From assembly GCF_017312485.1 (NCBI RefSeq), contig NZ_BMBA01000001.1:1192396-1256395 (forward strand): a DNA stretch of 64,000 nucleotides, read 5' to 3'. The notes below the pieces were generated by a model. The model made no database searches. It was not told the origin of the DNA and saw nothing but the letters and a program-made list of their open reading frames with translations. The position numbers and the translations under genes were made by a program. The DNA comes from Clostridium zeae (GTDB lineage Bacteria > Bacillota > Clostridia > Clostridiales > Clostridiaceae). Positions 52,536 to 61,462 of this stretch are shown here, piece by piece. Each line of letters starts with the position of its first letter. Positions within the stretch are counted from its first letter, which is position 1.

Positions 52536-53582
52536 TTGAATGATAACATTATTGAAATTAAAAATGTATCAAAAAGCTTCAATAATATAAAGATAATTGA
52601 TGATTTAAATCTATGTATTAAAAAAAATGAATTTTTAACTCTTCTTGGACCAAGCGGTTGTGGCAAGACCACTACTTTGAAAATGTTAGCTGGCTTCGAA
52701 AACGTTGATATTGGAACAATATCTTTTGAAGGAAATAATATTAACAATATTGCACCTTATAATAGACAAATTAATACTGTCTTTCAAAATTACGCTCTTT
52801 TCCCTCATCTAAATGTTTATGACAATATTGCTTTTGGCCTTAAGATAAAAAAGCTCTCTAAACCTACTATTAAAGAAAAGGTTACATCAATTTTAAAATT
52901 AGTTGCTTTGGAAGGCTTCGAAAAAAGAGATATAGATTCTCTCAGTGGTGGCCAGCAACAGAGAGTAGCAATTGCTAGAGCTTTAGTAAATGAACCTAAG
53001 GTGCTACTGCTAGACGAACCACTTGGAGCTCTAGATCTTAAACTGAGAAAAGAAATGCAGTTGGAATTAAAAAATATACAACAAAAGCTAGGTATCACCT
53101 TTGTTTTTGTAACCCATGACCAAGAAGAGGCACTTACTATGTCTGATACTATTGTTGTCATGGATAAGGGAATAGTACAACAAATGGGGACACCTGAAGA
53201 TATATATAACGAACCAATAAATTCATTTGTGGCTAAGTTTATTGGAGAGAGCAATATAATTGATGGAGTTATGTTAAAAGATTATAGAGTTATGTTTTGT
53301 GATATTGAATTTGAATGCGTTGACAAAGGTTTTTCGAATAATGAGAATGTAGATGTTGTTATAAGACCAGAAGATATAAAGATAGTTGATCCTGAAAAAG
53401 GAATGCTTAAGGGAAAAATCACTTCAGTTATTTTTAAAGGAGTTCATTACGAACTGGAAGTTCTAGAACATGATAGAAAATGGCTGATACACAATACAAA
53501 AAGTGCTCCAATTGGCTCAATGATAGGTTTAAATATTTATCCTGAAGATATACATATAATGAGAAAAAGGATAACTACATAG
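52536..53582 (+). CDS. potA: Spermidine/putrescine ABC transporter ATPase PotA
   Basis: This 348-residue ATPase powers polyamine uptake through PotBC. It has Walker [13 protein letters not shown], the Q-loop [10 protein letters not shown], signature [15 protein letters not shown] and Walker [23 protein letters not shown]-terminal TOBE regulatory domain follows, with [10 protein letters not shown]. The likely start is TTG 52536, eight bases after AGAGAGG. An in-frame GTG at 52527 lies within that site. The stop codon shares a base with the potB start. Confidence 0.95.
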   Translation: MNDNIIEIKNVSKSFNNIKIIDDLNLCIKKNEFLTLLGPSGCGKTTTLKMLAGFENVDIGTISFEGNNINNIAPYNRQINTVFQNYALFPHLNVYDNIAFGLKIKKLSKPTIKEKVTSILKLVALEGFEKRDIDSLSGGQQQRVAIARALVNEPKVLLLDEPLGALDLKLRKEMQLELKNIQQKLGITFVFVTHDQEEALTMSDTIVVMDKGIVQQMGTPEDIYNEPINSFVAKFIGESNIIDGVMLKDYRVMFCDIEFECVDKGFSNNENVDVVIRPEDIKIVDPEKGMLKGKITSVIFKGVHYELEVLEHDRKWLIHNTKSAPIGSMIGLNIYPEDIHIMRKRITT

Positions 53583-54418
53583 TGAAAAAGCGTTCCTATG
53601 CAGCTTACCCATATTTTATTTGGAGTGTACTTTTTATTGTAATCCCCCTTTTTATGGTCTTATTCTTTAGTTTCACAAAAAAAGTTAACGGTTCCTTTAT
53701 ATTTTCAATGGACAACTATCACAAACTTATTAGCCCAATATATTTAAAAGTTTTTTGGAGATCAATTTATCTTGCATTAATTTCTACTATATTATGTCTT
53801 ATAATAGGATATCCTGCTGCATACTTTATTTCAAAAATAAACTTAAAAAGAAGAAATTTATTCATATTATTATTTATTTTGCCAATGTGGATGAATTTTC
53901 TTTTAAGAACATATGCATGGATGTCCATACTGGGAAAAACCGGTTTTATAAACACCCTATTAATTAAGCTAGGTCTTCCATCTATAACTTTATTATACAC
54001 TGACTCAGCTGTACTTTTAGGCATGGTATATAATTTTCTTCCTTATATGGTGCTTCCAATATATACTGTAATCATAAAAATAGACGAAAGCCTTATAAAC
54101 GCCGCACATGATTTAGGCGCAAATAAAGCTCAAGTTTTTGGCAAAGTAATATTTCCACTTACTTTACCAGGGGTTATCTCAGGAATATCTATGGTATTTA
54201 TGCCTGCTGTAACAACCTTTGTGATTTCAAGACTTCTAGGTGGAGGTCAATATATGCTTCTAGGAAATCTTATAGAGCAGCAATTTACTAATATAGGCGA
54301 TTGGAATTTTGGTTCTTCTATCTCTATATTTATGATGCTTATAATATTACTATCAATGGCCATTATGACTAAATTTGACGGAAATGAAAATAAAGAAGGT
54401 GGTGGACAAGTATGGTAA
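53582..54418 (+). CDS. potB: Spermidine/putrescine ABC transporter permease PotB
   Basis: This 278-residue inner membrane permease has six predicted helices and the binding-protein-dependent transport motif INAAHDLGANKAQVFGKVIFPLTLPGVISG (EAA loop) that contacts PotA. The start is GTG at 53582, overlapping the potA stop by one base. It pairs with PotC to form the polyamine channel. Confidence 0.94.
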   Translation: MKKRSYAAYPYFIWSVLFIVIPLFMVLFFSFTKKVNGSFIFSMDNYHKLISPIYLKVFWRSIYLALISTILCLIIGYPAAYFISKINLKRRNLFILLFILPMWMNFLLRTYAWMSILGKTGFINTLLIKLGLPSITLLYTDSAVLLGMVYNFLPYMVLPIYTVIIKIDESLINAAHDLGANKAQVFGKVIFPLTLPGVISGISMVFMPAVTTFVISRLLGGGQYMLLGNLIEQQFTNIGDWNFGSSISIFMMLIILLSMAIMTKFDGNENKEGGGQVW

Positions 54419-55188
54419 AAAAATTAGGATCTAAATTTTATTTATCCTTAGTTTTTTTATTCTTATACGCTCCAATAATTGTATTGATTATATTTTCATT
54501 CAACAATTCAAAATCAATGGCCGTATGGGAAGGTTTCACTTTTAAATGGTATAAAGAGCTTATAAGTGATGATAGAATTTTAACAGCTCTTTACTATACT
54601 TTAAGTGTAGCGATTATATCTGCGACTGTATCAACTGTTGTGGGAACTCTAAGTTCTATTGGTATATTTAAGATGAGAGGATTAAGAAAAAAAATAATTC
54701 TTAATATAAACTATCTTCCAGTTTTAAATCCAGATATAGTTACAGGAATTGCTTTAATGAGTCTATTTGCTTTCTTTAGTTTTAATTTTGGGTTTACTAC
54801 TATGCTTCTAGCCCATATAACCTTTAATTTACCATATGTAATACTATCAGTGCTACCTAAGCTTAAGCAGTTACCAAATAACATTGAAGAAGCAGCTATG
54901 GATCTTGGAGCTACTCCAAGCTACACACTTAGAAAGGTTATATTACCACAAATTAAACCTGGAATAATATCTGGCTTTTTGATAGCATTTACAATGTCAA
55001 TAGATGATTTTGTAATAAGTTTCTTCACTACCGGCTCAGGTGTTACTAATCTTTCTATAGAGGTATACTCTATGGCCAAGAGAGGAATAAAGCCTGAAAT
55101 AAATGCTTTGTCTACATTGATGTTCATTGTAGTTTTAACTTTATTATTAATAGTTAATAATAAAGAATCTTTAATAAGAGGTGAATAA
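54412..55188 (+). CDS. potC: Spermidine/putrescine ABC transporter permease PotC
   Basis: This 258-residue permease has the EAA loop IEEAAMDLGATPSYTLRKVILPQIKPGIISG and the PotC-typical SIDDFVISFFTTGSGVTNLSIEVYSMAKRGIKPEINALS. It overlaps potB by seven bases. Its N-terminal helix is followed by IVLIIFSFNNSKSMAVWEGFTFKWY, the standard PotC opening. Confidence 0.95.
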   Translation: MVKKLGSKFYLSLVFLFLYAPIIVLIIFSFNNSKSMAVWEGFTFKWYKELISDDRILTALYYTLSVAIISATVSTVVGTLSSIGIFKMRGLRKKIILNINYLPVLNPDIVTGIALMSLFAFFSFNFGFTTMLLAHITFNLPYVILSVLPKLKQLPNNIEEAAMDLGATPSYTLRKVILPQIKPGIISGFLIAFTMSIDDFVISFFTTGSGVTNLSIEVYSMAKRGIKPEINALSTLMFIVVLTLLLIVNNKESLIRGE

Positions 55189-55189
55189 A

Positions 55190-56248
55190 TTGATTAAAAT
55201 GAAAAAAATAATTCCACTGATTGCTACAATTATAATTTGCACTTCATTATTCGCTGGCTGTAACAGTAAATCTACTGAGTCAGGCAAAAAGGTATTGAAT
55301 GTATATAATGTTGGTGACTACATAGATGAGGATTTATTAAAGCAATTTGAAGATAAAACCGGAATTAAAGTTAATTATGAAACCTATGATACAAACGAAA
55401 TTATGTACCAGAAGTTGAAAGGTGGAAATTCTAGTTATGATATAGTTGTGCCTTCTGATTATATGGTAGAAAAAATGATTAAGGAAGATATGCTAGAGAA
55501 AATAGACTTTAGTAAAGTTGAAAATTACAAGAATATAGATGAAAAATTTAAAAATCTTTCATATGATCCAAAAAATGAATACTCTGTTCCTTATATGTGG
55601 GGAACTTATGGCATTATATACAATAAAAAATTAGTTAAAGATCCAGTAGATAGCTGGAATATACTTTGGAATACAAAGTATAAAGGACAAATTTTCATGA
55701 TTGAATCTATAAGAGATTCTATAGGAGTGTCCCTTAGAAGATTAGGTTATTCACTTAACACAACTAAAGATGATGAAATAACAAAAGCTAAAGAGGAATT
55801 AATAAAGCAAAAGCCATTAGTTCTTGCATATGTAAATGATGAAGTAAAGGATAGAATGGTTGCTGAAGAGGCTGCGCTTGCAGTTGTTTATTCAGGTGAT
55901 GCTGTGACAATGAAACAAAAAAACGCAAACCTTGAATATGTTGTCCCAAAGGAAGGAAGTAATAAATGGTTTGATACTTTATGCATACCAAAGAATGCTA
56001 AACATAAAACTGAAGCAGAACAATTTATAAATTTCCTACTAGATCCTGAAGTATCTAAACAAAATACAGAGTACATTGGTTACTCTACTCCAAATAAAGC
56101 AGCCTTGGAATTGTTGGATGATAAAATAAAGAATGATCCTACCGCTTATCCTTCTGACGACGTGCTAAAGAAGTGTGAAGTTTTTGTTGACCTTGGAGAA
56201 AATCTAAAAAAATATGATGATGCTTGGTTACAAGTTAAATCAAACTAA
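55190..56248 (+). CDS. potD: Spermidine/putrescine-binding lipoprotein PotD
   Basis: This protein of about 352 residues has a signal peptide ending in lipobox LFAGC (Cys24 with the chosen start). Mature motifs include LNVYNVGDYIDEDLLKQFEDKTGIKVNYETYDTNEIMYQKL, YDIVVPSDYMVEKMIKEDML, VPYMWGTYGIIYN and AVVYSGDAVTMKQ, all typical of PotD. The likely start is TTG 55190, eight bases after AAGAGGTG. An upstream GTG (55181) lies in that site, and ATG 55199 is also possible. It ends the operon at a strong terminator. Confidence 0.94.
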   Translation: MIKMKKIIPLIATIIICTSLFAGCNSKSTESGKKVLNVYNVGDYIDEDLLKQFEDKTGIKVNYETYDTNEIMYQKLKGGNSSYDIVVPSDYMVEKMIKEDMLEKIDFSKVENYKNIDEKFKNLSYDPKNEYSVPYMWGTYGIIYNKKLVKDPVDSWNILWNTKYKGQIFMIESIRDSIGVSLRRLGYSLNTTKDDEITKAKEELIKQKPLVLAYVNDEVKDRMVAEEAALAVVYSGDAVTMKQKNANLEYVVPKEGSNKWFDTLCIPKNAKHKTEAEQFINFLLDPEVSKQNTEYIGYSTPNKAALELLDDKIKNDPTAYPSDDVLKKCEVFVDLGENLKKYDDAWLQVKSN

Positions 56249-56270
56249 AAAAAGCCTTTATAGGCTTTTT
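56249..56270. terminator. Bidirectional terminator between potD and ndk
   Basis: AAAAAGCC and GGCTTTTT form an eight-pair stem with a six-base loop and T-rich tail. The convergent ndk gene ends at 56271. Confidence 0.9.
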
Positions 56271-56687
56271 TTATTGTTCAAATTCAGGAAACCATAACTT
56301 GATTTCTTTTTGAGCACTTTCTCTACAGTCAGAGGCATGCACTGAGTTTTCAGTTTTGTTTACACCAAACTTTTTTCTTATAGTTCCATACTCAGCCATT
56401 TCAGGATTTGTGTTACCGTTTATCTTTCTTACTTTATCTATAGCCCCTTGTCCTTCCAGTACCATAGCAACTACTGGGCTTCTTGTAATATATTTCAATA
56501 ATTCATCAAAAAATACTTTACCATCGTGCTCTGCATAATGTACTCTAGCCAATTCTTCACTGACTCTAACCATTTTAAGTCCAATTACCCTTAGCCCATT
56601 ACTCTCGTATAGATCAATTATTTTCCCTGTTACATGTCTTTCCACTGCATCAGGTTTTATAAGAACCAAACTTTTTTCTATATCCAT
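56271..56687 (-). CDS. ndk: Nucleoside diphosphate kinase
   Basis: This 138-residue enzyme exchanges phosphate between nucleoside di- and triphosphates. It has EKSLVLIKPDAVERHVTGKII at the N-terminus, and the phosphohistidine motif NSVHASD near residue 118. The open frame continues 120 bases upstream, but AGGAGGTGAAGGTG directly before ATG 56687 and the family length fix the start there. Confidence 0.96.
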   Translation of the reverse strand: MDIEKSLVLIKPDAVERHVTGKIIDLYESNGLRVIGLKMVRVSEELARVHYAEHDGKVFFDELLKYITRSPVVAMVLEGQGAIDKVRKINGNTNPEMAEYGTIRKKFGVNKTENSVHASDCRESAQKEIKLWFPEFEQ

Positions 56688-56939
56688 CACCTTCACCTCC
56701 TGTAAATGTTTTCTAATTTTATTATACTTATCAAAGATCATATTGTAAATATTTTTAAAATTACTCCACCATTGTAATTTTTGCTCATTTTCATGAAAAA
56801 TAAACATAAATATAATTATAATTTTTACGATAATATAAATAACATTATCTCATATAAAGCTTTAGATTATATTTACAATTGTTAAGGTTCATAAAAATCT
56901 GTTATAATTCTATTAAATAAGTCTTGAGGAGGAATGAGT

Positions 56940-57209
56940 ATGATAAGATATCATATCATTGTCCAAGGAAGGGTTCAAGGAGTAGGGTTTAGATACTTCG
57001 TTCAATATACAGCCTCTTTACTTAGCATAACTGGTACTGCCACAAATCTTAGCAATGGCGATGTAGAGATTTTTGCTCAAGGTGATAACGAACACGTAGA
57101 TGCTTTTTTAGCCAGGGTTAAGAGGGGAAATGGATTTTCAAGAGTTATTGAATGTAAGGTAGAAGAAATTCCTTCACTTGAAAAAGAAAAATCTTTCAGG
57201 ATTGTTTAG
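56940..57209 (+). CDS. acyP: Acylphosphatase
   Basis: This 89-residue enzyme hydrolyses acyl phosphates. It has the catalytic loop GRVQGVGFRYFVQ (with the phosphate-binding Arg) and the motif GTATNLSNGDVEIFAQG containing the catalytic Asn. ATG 56940 is favoured over ATG 56934 because GAGGAGG ends at 56932, giving a seven-base spacing. It is a single gene with its own terminator. Confidence 0.94.
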   Translation: MIRYHIIVQGRVQGVGFRYFVQYTASLLSITGTATNLSNGDVEIFAQGDNEHVDAFLARVKRGNGFSRVIECKVEEIPSLEKEKSFRIV

Positions 57210-57221
57210 ATTACAAAATTT

Positions 57222-57267
57222 AGAGTCTTTGCCTACCTTTAGTAGAACAAAGACTCTGCTTTTTTTA
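57222..57267 (+). terminator. Intrinsic terminator after acyP
   Basis: AGAGTCTTTG (57222-57231) pairs perfectly with CAAAGACTCT (57248-57257) and is followed by GC and seven Ts. Confidence 0.92.
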
Positions 57268-57350
57268 CTATATAAAATTACTGTTTCTTTACAGGCTTTA
57301 TTACTCCATATGTTAACATATAAAGTACTATTATACTTTATTAACTCAAA

Positions 57351-58202
57351 CTATTCTTCAGAATTAAGCTGTTCTATAACATAGTTTGGAAGCGCAAAAG
57401 CACCCACATGTATATTCTTATTATAGTACTTAGTTTTTAACCCAAGTTTCTCAAGATTTCCTTCTTTGAAATCTTTTATAGGGTGAAGAGCCTTTGATGC
57501 AAAGCCAAATAACCAATGTCCAGATGCATATGTCGGCATATGGTATTGATACGCCTCACATATTGGGAATATCTTCTTAAGTTTTGAGTGTGCTCTTTTC
57601 ATTTCTCTTGAATTATTAGGATAATAAGGACTCTCCCCTTGATTAACCAATATTCCTTTCTCAGTAAGAGCCTTAAAGCAGTTGTTATAGAAATCTACCG
57701 TAAATAATCCTTCTCCTGGTCCAATAGGATCAGTAGAATCAACTATTATAAGATCATACTCAGCTATCTTTCCTTCAACAAACTTTATACCATCTTCGAA
57801 GTACAGATTAACCCTTGGATCATCAAGTTTACATGCAGTGAAAGGTAAGAATTCTTTAGAAGCTTTAACCACTACTTCATCTATTTCTACCATATCTATC
57901 TTTTCTATAGTTTCATATCTAGTTAATTCTCTTACAGTTCCACCATCACCAGCACCTATTACTAAAACTCTTTTTATATCAGGGTTTGTAGAAAGTGCCA
58001 CGTGAGTAATCATTTCATGATAAATGAACTCATCTTTTTCAGTAACCATAGTCCAACCATCTATTACCAAAACTCTTCCAAATTCATAAGTATCAATTAC
58101 TTCTATCTCTTGGAAAGGGCTCTTCTCTGCATAGAGATGACTCTTTACCTTCATTGAAAACTTTACGTTAGGTGTCTGATTTTCTGTATACCACAATTCC
58201 AT
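57351..58202 (-). CDS. speE: Spermidine synthase
   Basis: This 283-residue aminopropyltransferase makes spermidine from putrescine and decarboxylated SAM. It has the N-terminal beta domain (LWYTENQTPNVKFSMKVK), the cofactor-binding VLVIGAGDGGTVRELTRY, VEIDEVVV and the catalytic IVDSTDPIGPGEGLF. ATG 58202 follows GGAGGAAT; the open frame extends six codons further. It lies 17 bases after speD, which supplies its aminopropyl donor. Confidence 0.95.
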   Translation of the reverse strand: MELWYTENQTPNVKFSMKVKSHLYAEKSPFQEIEVIDTYEFGRVLVIDGWTMVTEKDEFIYHEMITHVALSTNPDIKRVLVIGAGDGGTVRELTRYETIEKIDMVEIDEVVVKASKEFLPFTACKLDDPRVNLYFEDGIKFVEGKIAEYDLIIVDSTDPIGPGEGLFTVDFYNNCFKALTEKGILVNQGESPYYPNNSREMKRAHSKLKKIFPICEAYQYHMPTYASGHWLFGFASKALHPIKDFKEGNLEKLGLKTKYYNKNIHVGAFALPNYVIEQLNSEE

Positions 58203-58219
58203 TTTTATTCCTCCAAACA

Positions 58220-58642
58220 CTATTCATTCATTGGTTTATGTGTAACATCTAAATTGTCATATTGACCATCAGAATAGTTCTTTATCTTTTCAATTATTCC
58301 TCTTGATACCTCAGTTGATTCACTTCTTTCAGCCTTAAGCATATCCTCTAAATAATTAAATGCTTTCCAAGGATTAACACTATCCCCACAAGTATATAAG
58401 TCAACAGAAGCATACCCATATTCAGGCCATGTGTGGATTGTTAAATGTGACTCTTGTATAATTACAGCTCCACTAACTCCCCATGGATTAAAGGTATGAA
58501 AACAACTTGTAACTATAGTTGCACCTGATCTTCTTGCCGCTTCATTCATATACTCTTCAATTAAGCTATGATTACTTATTATATCCTTGTCACAATTGTA
58601 ATACTCTACCAATATATGTCTTCCAAGTTGCTCAATTTTCAT
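58220..58642 (-). CDS. speD: S-adenosylmethionine decarboxylase proenzyme (SpeH type)
   Basis: This 140-residue pyruvoyl-dependent enzyme makes decarboxylated SAM. Self-cleavage is expected between Glu64 and Ser65 in IIQESHLTIHTWPEYGYASVDLYTCG, the Ser becoming the pyruvoyl group. The downstream His and Cys of the class 1b motif are present. GGAGGGG precedes the ATG. It is the first gene of speD-speE, and a strong palindrome lies in the upstream region. Confidence 0.95.
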   Translation of the reverse strand: MKIEQLGRHILVEYYNCDKDIISNHSLIEEYMNEAARRSGATIVTSCFHTFNPWGVSGAVIIQESHLTIHTWPEYGYASVDLYTCGDSVNPWKAFNYLEDMLKAERSESTEVSRGIIEKIKNYSDGQYDNLDVTHKPMNE

Positions 58643-58729
58643 TATAACCCCTCCTAATATTAAAAAAACTGATATTGAAATATTAAAATTTAATATAAAT
58701 ATTTACCTATTTATCCTCTAACCTCAACT

Positions 58730-58774
58730 AAACTCTTGGTTTAATAAAGTTTACTTTTACTAAACCAAGAGTTT
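58730..58774 (-). promoter_or_regulatory. Long perfect hairpin upstream of speD
   Basis: AAACTCTTGGTTTA (58730-58743) and TAAACCAAGAGTTT (58761-58774) form a 14-pair perfect stem with a 17-base loop, about 90-130 bases before the speD start. No T-run follows on the minus strand, so it looks like a leader RNA element or an operator rather than a terminator. The rest of 58643-58977 is AT-rich and holds no gene. Confidence 0.5.
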
Positions 58775-58977
58775 ATTAATATTAAGTACAAATAAAATAT
58801 ATCATATTTTAAAAATTTGTCAATAGATTTTATGATTAACACATATTCTAGCCATATCTTTTATTAACTTAAATCAATATCTTTAAACTTACTTTTGAGA
58901 TATTTTCAAAATTGTTTTTAAAATTAAGGAATTACTGACAAAATGCTCTAATATAGCTGTTAGAATTAAATGAAAAA

Positions 58978-59001
58978 AATAGACTGTTAAAACAGTCTAT
59001 T
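58978..59001 (-). terminator. Intrinsic terminator after the SASP gene
   Basis: AATAGACTG and CAGTCTATT form a nine-pair stem with a six-base loop, followed by a T-run on the minus strand. The SASP stop codon lies within the stem. Confidence 0.85.
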
Positions 59002-59170
59002 CATTAGTATCAGTCTGCACTGACCTATGCTTATTTTTTCCTAACTTTTTTGATTCCTTTGAGTATCCAATCTCATTTGCAGTTTCCATCTTCATATGCT
59101 CTAATTCTTTCTTTGTTTTAGGATTTGATTTTTTATTATCTTTGCTGTTCTTATTATTTTTATGAGACAT
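58997..59170 (-). CDS. Short alpha/beta-type small acid-soluble spore protein candidate
   Basis: This 57-residue, strongly basic, Lys/Asn-rich protein has the core KTKKELEHMKMETANEIGYSKESKK (about residues 18-42). ELEHMKMETANEIG resembles the first helix of alpha/beta SASPs, and METANEIG resembles the GPR protease cleavage motif. Full-length SASPs have a second helix (about 60-90 residues), which is missing here, so this is a minor or divergent form. AAGGAGTG lies nine bases before the ATG. It should be made in the forespore to coat DNA; expression is inferred. Confidence 0.65.
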   Translation of the reverse strand: MSHKNNKNSKDNKKSNPKTKKELEHMKMETANEIGYSKESKKLGKNKHRSVQTDTNE

Positions 59171-59286
59171 AAGTATATCACTCCTTAAAAGCTACTTTAG
59201 TAATACTAATCTACATGATACTAGTATTAGTATTTTTTTGTAGCCTATACCTGCAACATATTAACAAAGAAAGAACTTCTGCCCTT

Positions 59287-59853
59287 TTATAAATCTTCCC
59301 ATAATTCCTGTATTGATGGATAGTCAGTAAATATATTATCCATCAAATTATCAATATCATCATCATTCCATACATTATACTTTTCTAATGAATCTAATTT
59401 AATTACGTTATCATTTTTTTTACTTCTAACAAGCATCTTTTCAGAACATTTTTCAATATAATCATCTATATGTTCTCTTACGGTATTTTCAAATTCTAAT
59501 GTTAAATATCTTTCGTTATTTTCATCTCTAAAATCTATCACAATTCTATGCTGCTCTCTCAAAAGCTTTAGGAAATCCTGATGATTTTCATCTCCATAAT
59601 TGAACCATATATCATATATATTCTCAAAATCTTCACCAAATTTTAATATTATGGCATATACATTCGCTTTTTTATCACCAATAGATGTACTCTTTACTCC
59701 CATGGGTGTATCTACGCAAATACTCAATAGATCCTCTTTCATCTCCTTTATTATAATAATTGGATATAACTTATCTTCAAGTCCAACTACTAATGGAGTA
59801 ATGCTGCCACAAGGTCTATCTGCTATTATATCATTTACTGTTAAGTCACCCAT
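59287..59853 (-). CDS. Hypothetical protein
   Basis: This protein of about 188 residues is acidic and soluble, with an N-terminal beta-rich half (GDLTVNDIIADRPCGSITPLVVGLEDKLYPIIIIK) and a helical, very acidic C-terminus (NVWNDDDIDNLMDNIFTDYPSIQELWEDL). It has no signal peptide, membrane helix or recognisable catalytic motif. ATG 59853 follows AGAAGGAAG; the open frame runs to 59904. The single-gene unit lies between the SASP gene and the dapF promoter region. Confidence 0.6.
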   Translation of the reverse strand: MGDLTVNDIIADRPCGSITPLVVGLEDKLYPIIIIKEMKEDLLSICVDTPMGVKSTSIGDKKANVYAIILKFGEDFENIYDIWFNYGDENHQDFLKLLREQHRIVIDFRDENNERYLTLEFENTVREHIDDYIEKCSEKMLVRSKKNDNVIKLDSLEKYNVWNDDDIDNLMDNIFTDYPSIQELWEDL

Positions 59854-60216
59854 AAGTACACTTCCTTCTTTATAATACTTTACTAAAAAGTAAAATTCAC
59901 TCAAATATCAAATATAAATATTTGTTGTAAGTATATTATACCAATTTTACTAATAATATGAGATATTTTACCTAAAAGAGCATAAAATAACTTACAGCGA
60001 TCGCAAAATTAAAAACTTCTTTAATCTAATTAGTTTTTAAAAACTTCATTTATGATGCAATTTATCTATAGTATTATACGATAAAATAAAATAGTTATAC
60101 AATAGTAATTTACCATTTATTTTCAACAAATAGTGGTTATCTTCCTTTTTTAATGCCTCTTATGAAATCCAAACAAACTGTGCATCTGCTAATAATATTT
60201 AGTAAATAAGATATGG

Positions 60217-60245
60217 TTGCTACAATATAATCACTTTGCTATAAT
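60217..60245 (+). promoter_or_regulatory. Predicted promoter of dapF
   Basis: TTGCTA (60217-60222) and TATAAT (60240-60245) are separated by 17 bases. The leader is about 130 nt and begins with a short perfect hairpin AAGTAATT/AATTACTT (about 60247-60272). The upstream part of the 59854-60382 gap is AT-rich and shows nothing else. Confidence 0.65.
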
Positions 60246-60382
60246 AAAGTAATTAAAAAAGATGAATTACTTCAATCTAAGATGTGTTTTTTAAGTTTTA
60301 ATGAGCTCTTTCATTGAAACTTTAAATACAGTATTTTTTAGTGAAGTTATGGATATCTATATATTGCATTGGGGGAATATAA

Positions 60383-61351
60383 ATGAAAATAGACTTTATA
60401 AAATGCCATGGTTCAGGAAATGACTTCATATTAATAGATGAATTAAATGAATCTCTTAATTTGACAGAAGAAAATAGAAGAAGCTTAGCTATTGAACTAT
60501 GTGATAGAACTGGAAAAATAGGGGCTGATGGAATATTATTTGTTCAAAACAGTTCTTTCTGTGATGGGAAAATGAGAATATTTAATGCTGATGGAACAGA
60601 ACCTGAGATGTGTGGAAATGGTTTAAGATGTGTAGGAAGATATTTAATTGATGTTCTAGCAAAAGAGTTTATTACTGTTGAAACAATGAAAGCTAAATAT
60701 GATGTAAAGGCTGTTCCAGAAATCTTTGACGGAGTTAGAACCGTTGAAATAGAGATAGATACAGTTAATTTTAATGTGAACTCTCTTCCTTTTAACCATT
60801 CAAAAGATACCTTAATAAACGATAGCATTCCTGCTTTATCTGACCACTTACTTTTCACTGCAGTAAGTATAACAAACCCACATGTAGTTACATTTATTAA
60901 TCAGTTAAGCAGAGATGAAATAGTTAGAATAGGTAAAGAAGGTAATACAAATAAATCTGTTTTTCCACAAGGTGTAAATGTTAATTTCGTAAGAGTTCTT
61001 GAGGAGAACAGCATATATGTCACTACTTATGAGCGTGGTGTAGGTATAACAAAATCCTGCGGTACAGGTATGACAGCTTCTAGTGCTGCTTATTGCTTAA
61101 ATAATCCTAATTTATATGGCACAGAACTTAACATATATAATGATGGTGGTATGATAAAGATATATGTTAATAAAGATGATAAAAACAATTACAAGATTAG
61201 ATTCATAGGAAATGGTTCCTATGTATATTCTTCTTCAGCAAACTTGGATGATTCCTTAAAGTTAACTTCACTTTCAAATATTAAAGATTTTGAAGAAGAA
61301 GTTGCTAGCTATGATCAATTTCTCAATTACACTAAAAATGTTATAGCATAA
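60383..61351 (+). CDS. dapF: Diaminopimelate epimerase, long form
   Basis: This 322-residue enzyme converts LL- to meso-diaminopimelate for lysine and peptidoglycan. Both catalytic cysteines are present: MCGNGLRC (about residue 76) and KSCGTGMTAS (about residue 227). KCHGSGNDFILID opens the protein. It is about 45 residues longer than typical DapF, with an added C-terminal segment after residue 275. The second motif reads SCGTGM rather than the usual ACGTGA. Racemase/epimerase relatives share this fold, so the substrate is likely but not certain. No other lysine genes are adjacent. Confidence 0.85.
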   Translation: MKIDFIKCHGSGNDFILIDELNESLNLTEENRRSLAIELCDRTGKIGADGILFVQNSSFCDGKMRIFNADGTEPEMCGNGLRCVGRYLIDVLAKEFITVETMKAKYDVKAVPEIFDGVRTVEIEIDTVNFNVNSLPFNHSKDTLINDSIPALSDHLLFTAVSITNPHVVTFINQLSRDEIVRIGKEGNTNKSVFPQGVNVNFVRVLEENSIYVTTYERGVGITKSCGTGMTASSAAYCLNNPNLYGTELNIYNDGGMIKIYVNKDDKNNYKIRFIGNGSYVYSSSANLDDSLKLTSLSNIKDFEEEVASYDQFLNYTKNVIA

Positions 61352-61393
61352 ACTATAGAGTTATTTAGGAAGATATCTAAGTTACAGTAATTT

Positions 61394-61443
61394 GAAATTA
61401 AGTGGTTATGCAGGAGATGCTGGATGGATAACCACTTAATTTC
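61394..61443. repeat. Internally deleted MITE copy forming a perfect hairpin
   Basis: GAAATTAAGTGGTTAT (61394-61409) and ATAACCACTTAATTTC (61428-61443) are a perfect 16-pair inverted repeat. The 18-base loop CAGGAGATGCTGGATGG-type sequence joins the exact inner flanks of the 240-bp element at 20464-20703, whose central about 150 bp is missing. The outer ends are eroded and no target duplication is visible. It lies between convergent dapF and adhE and may act as their terminator. Confidence 0.75.
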
Positions 61444-61462
61444 AACATGTTACTTACTAAAT

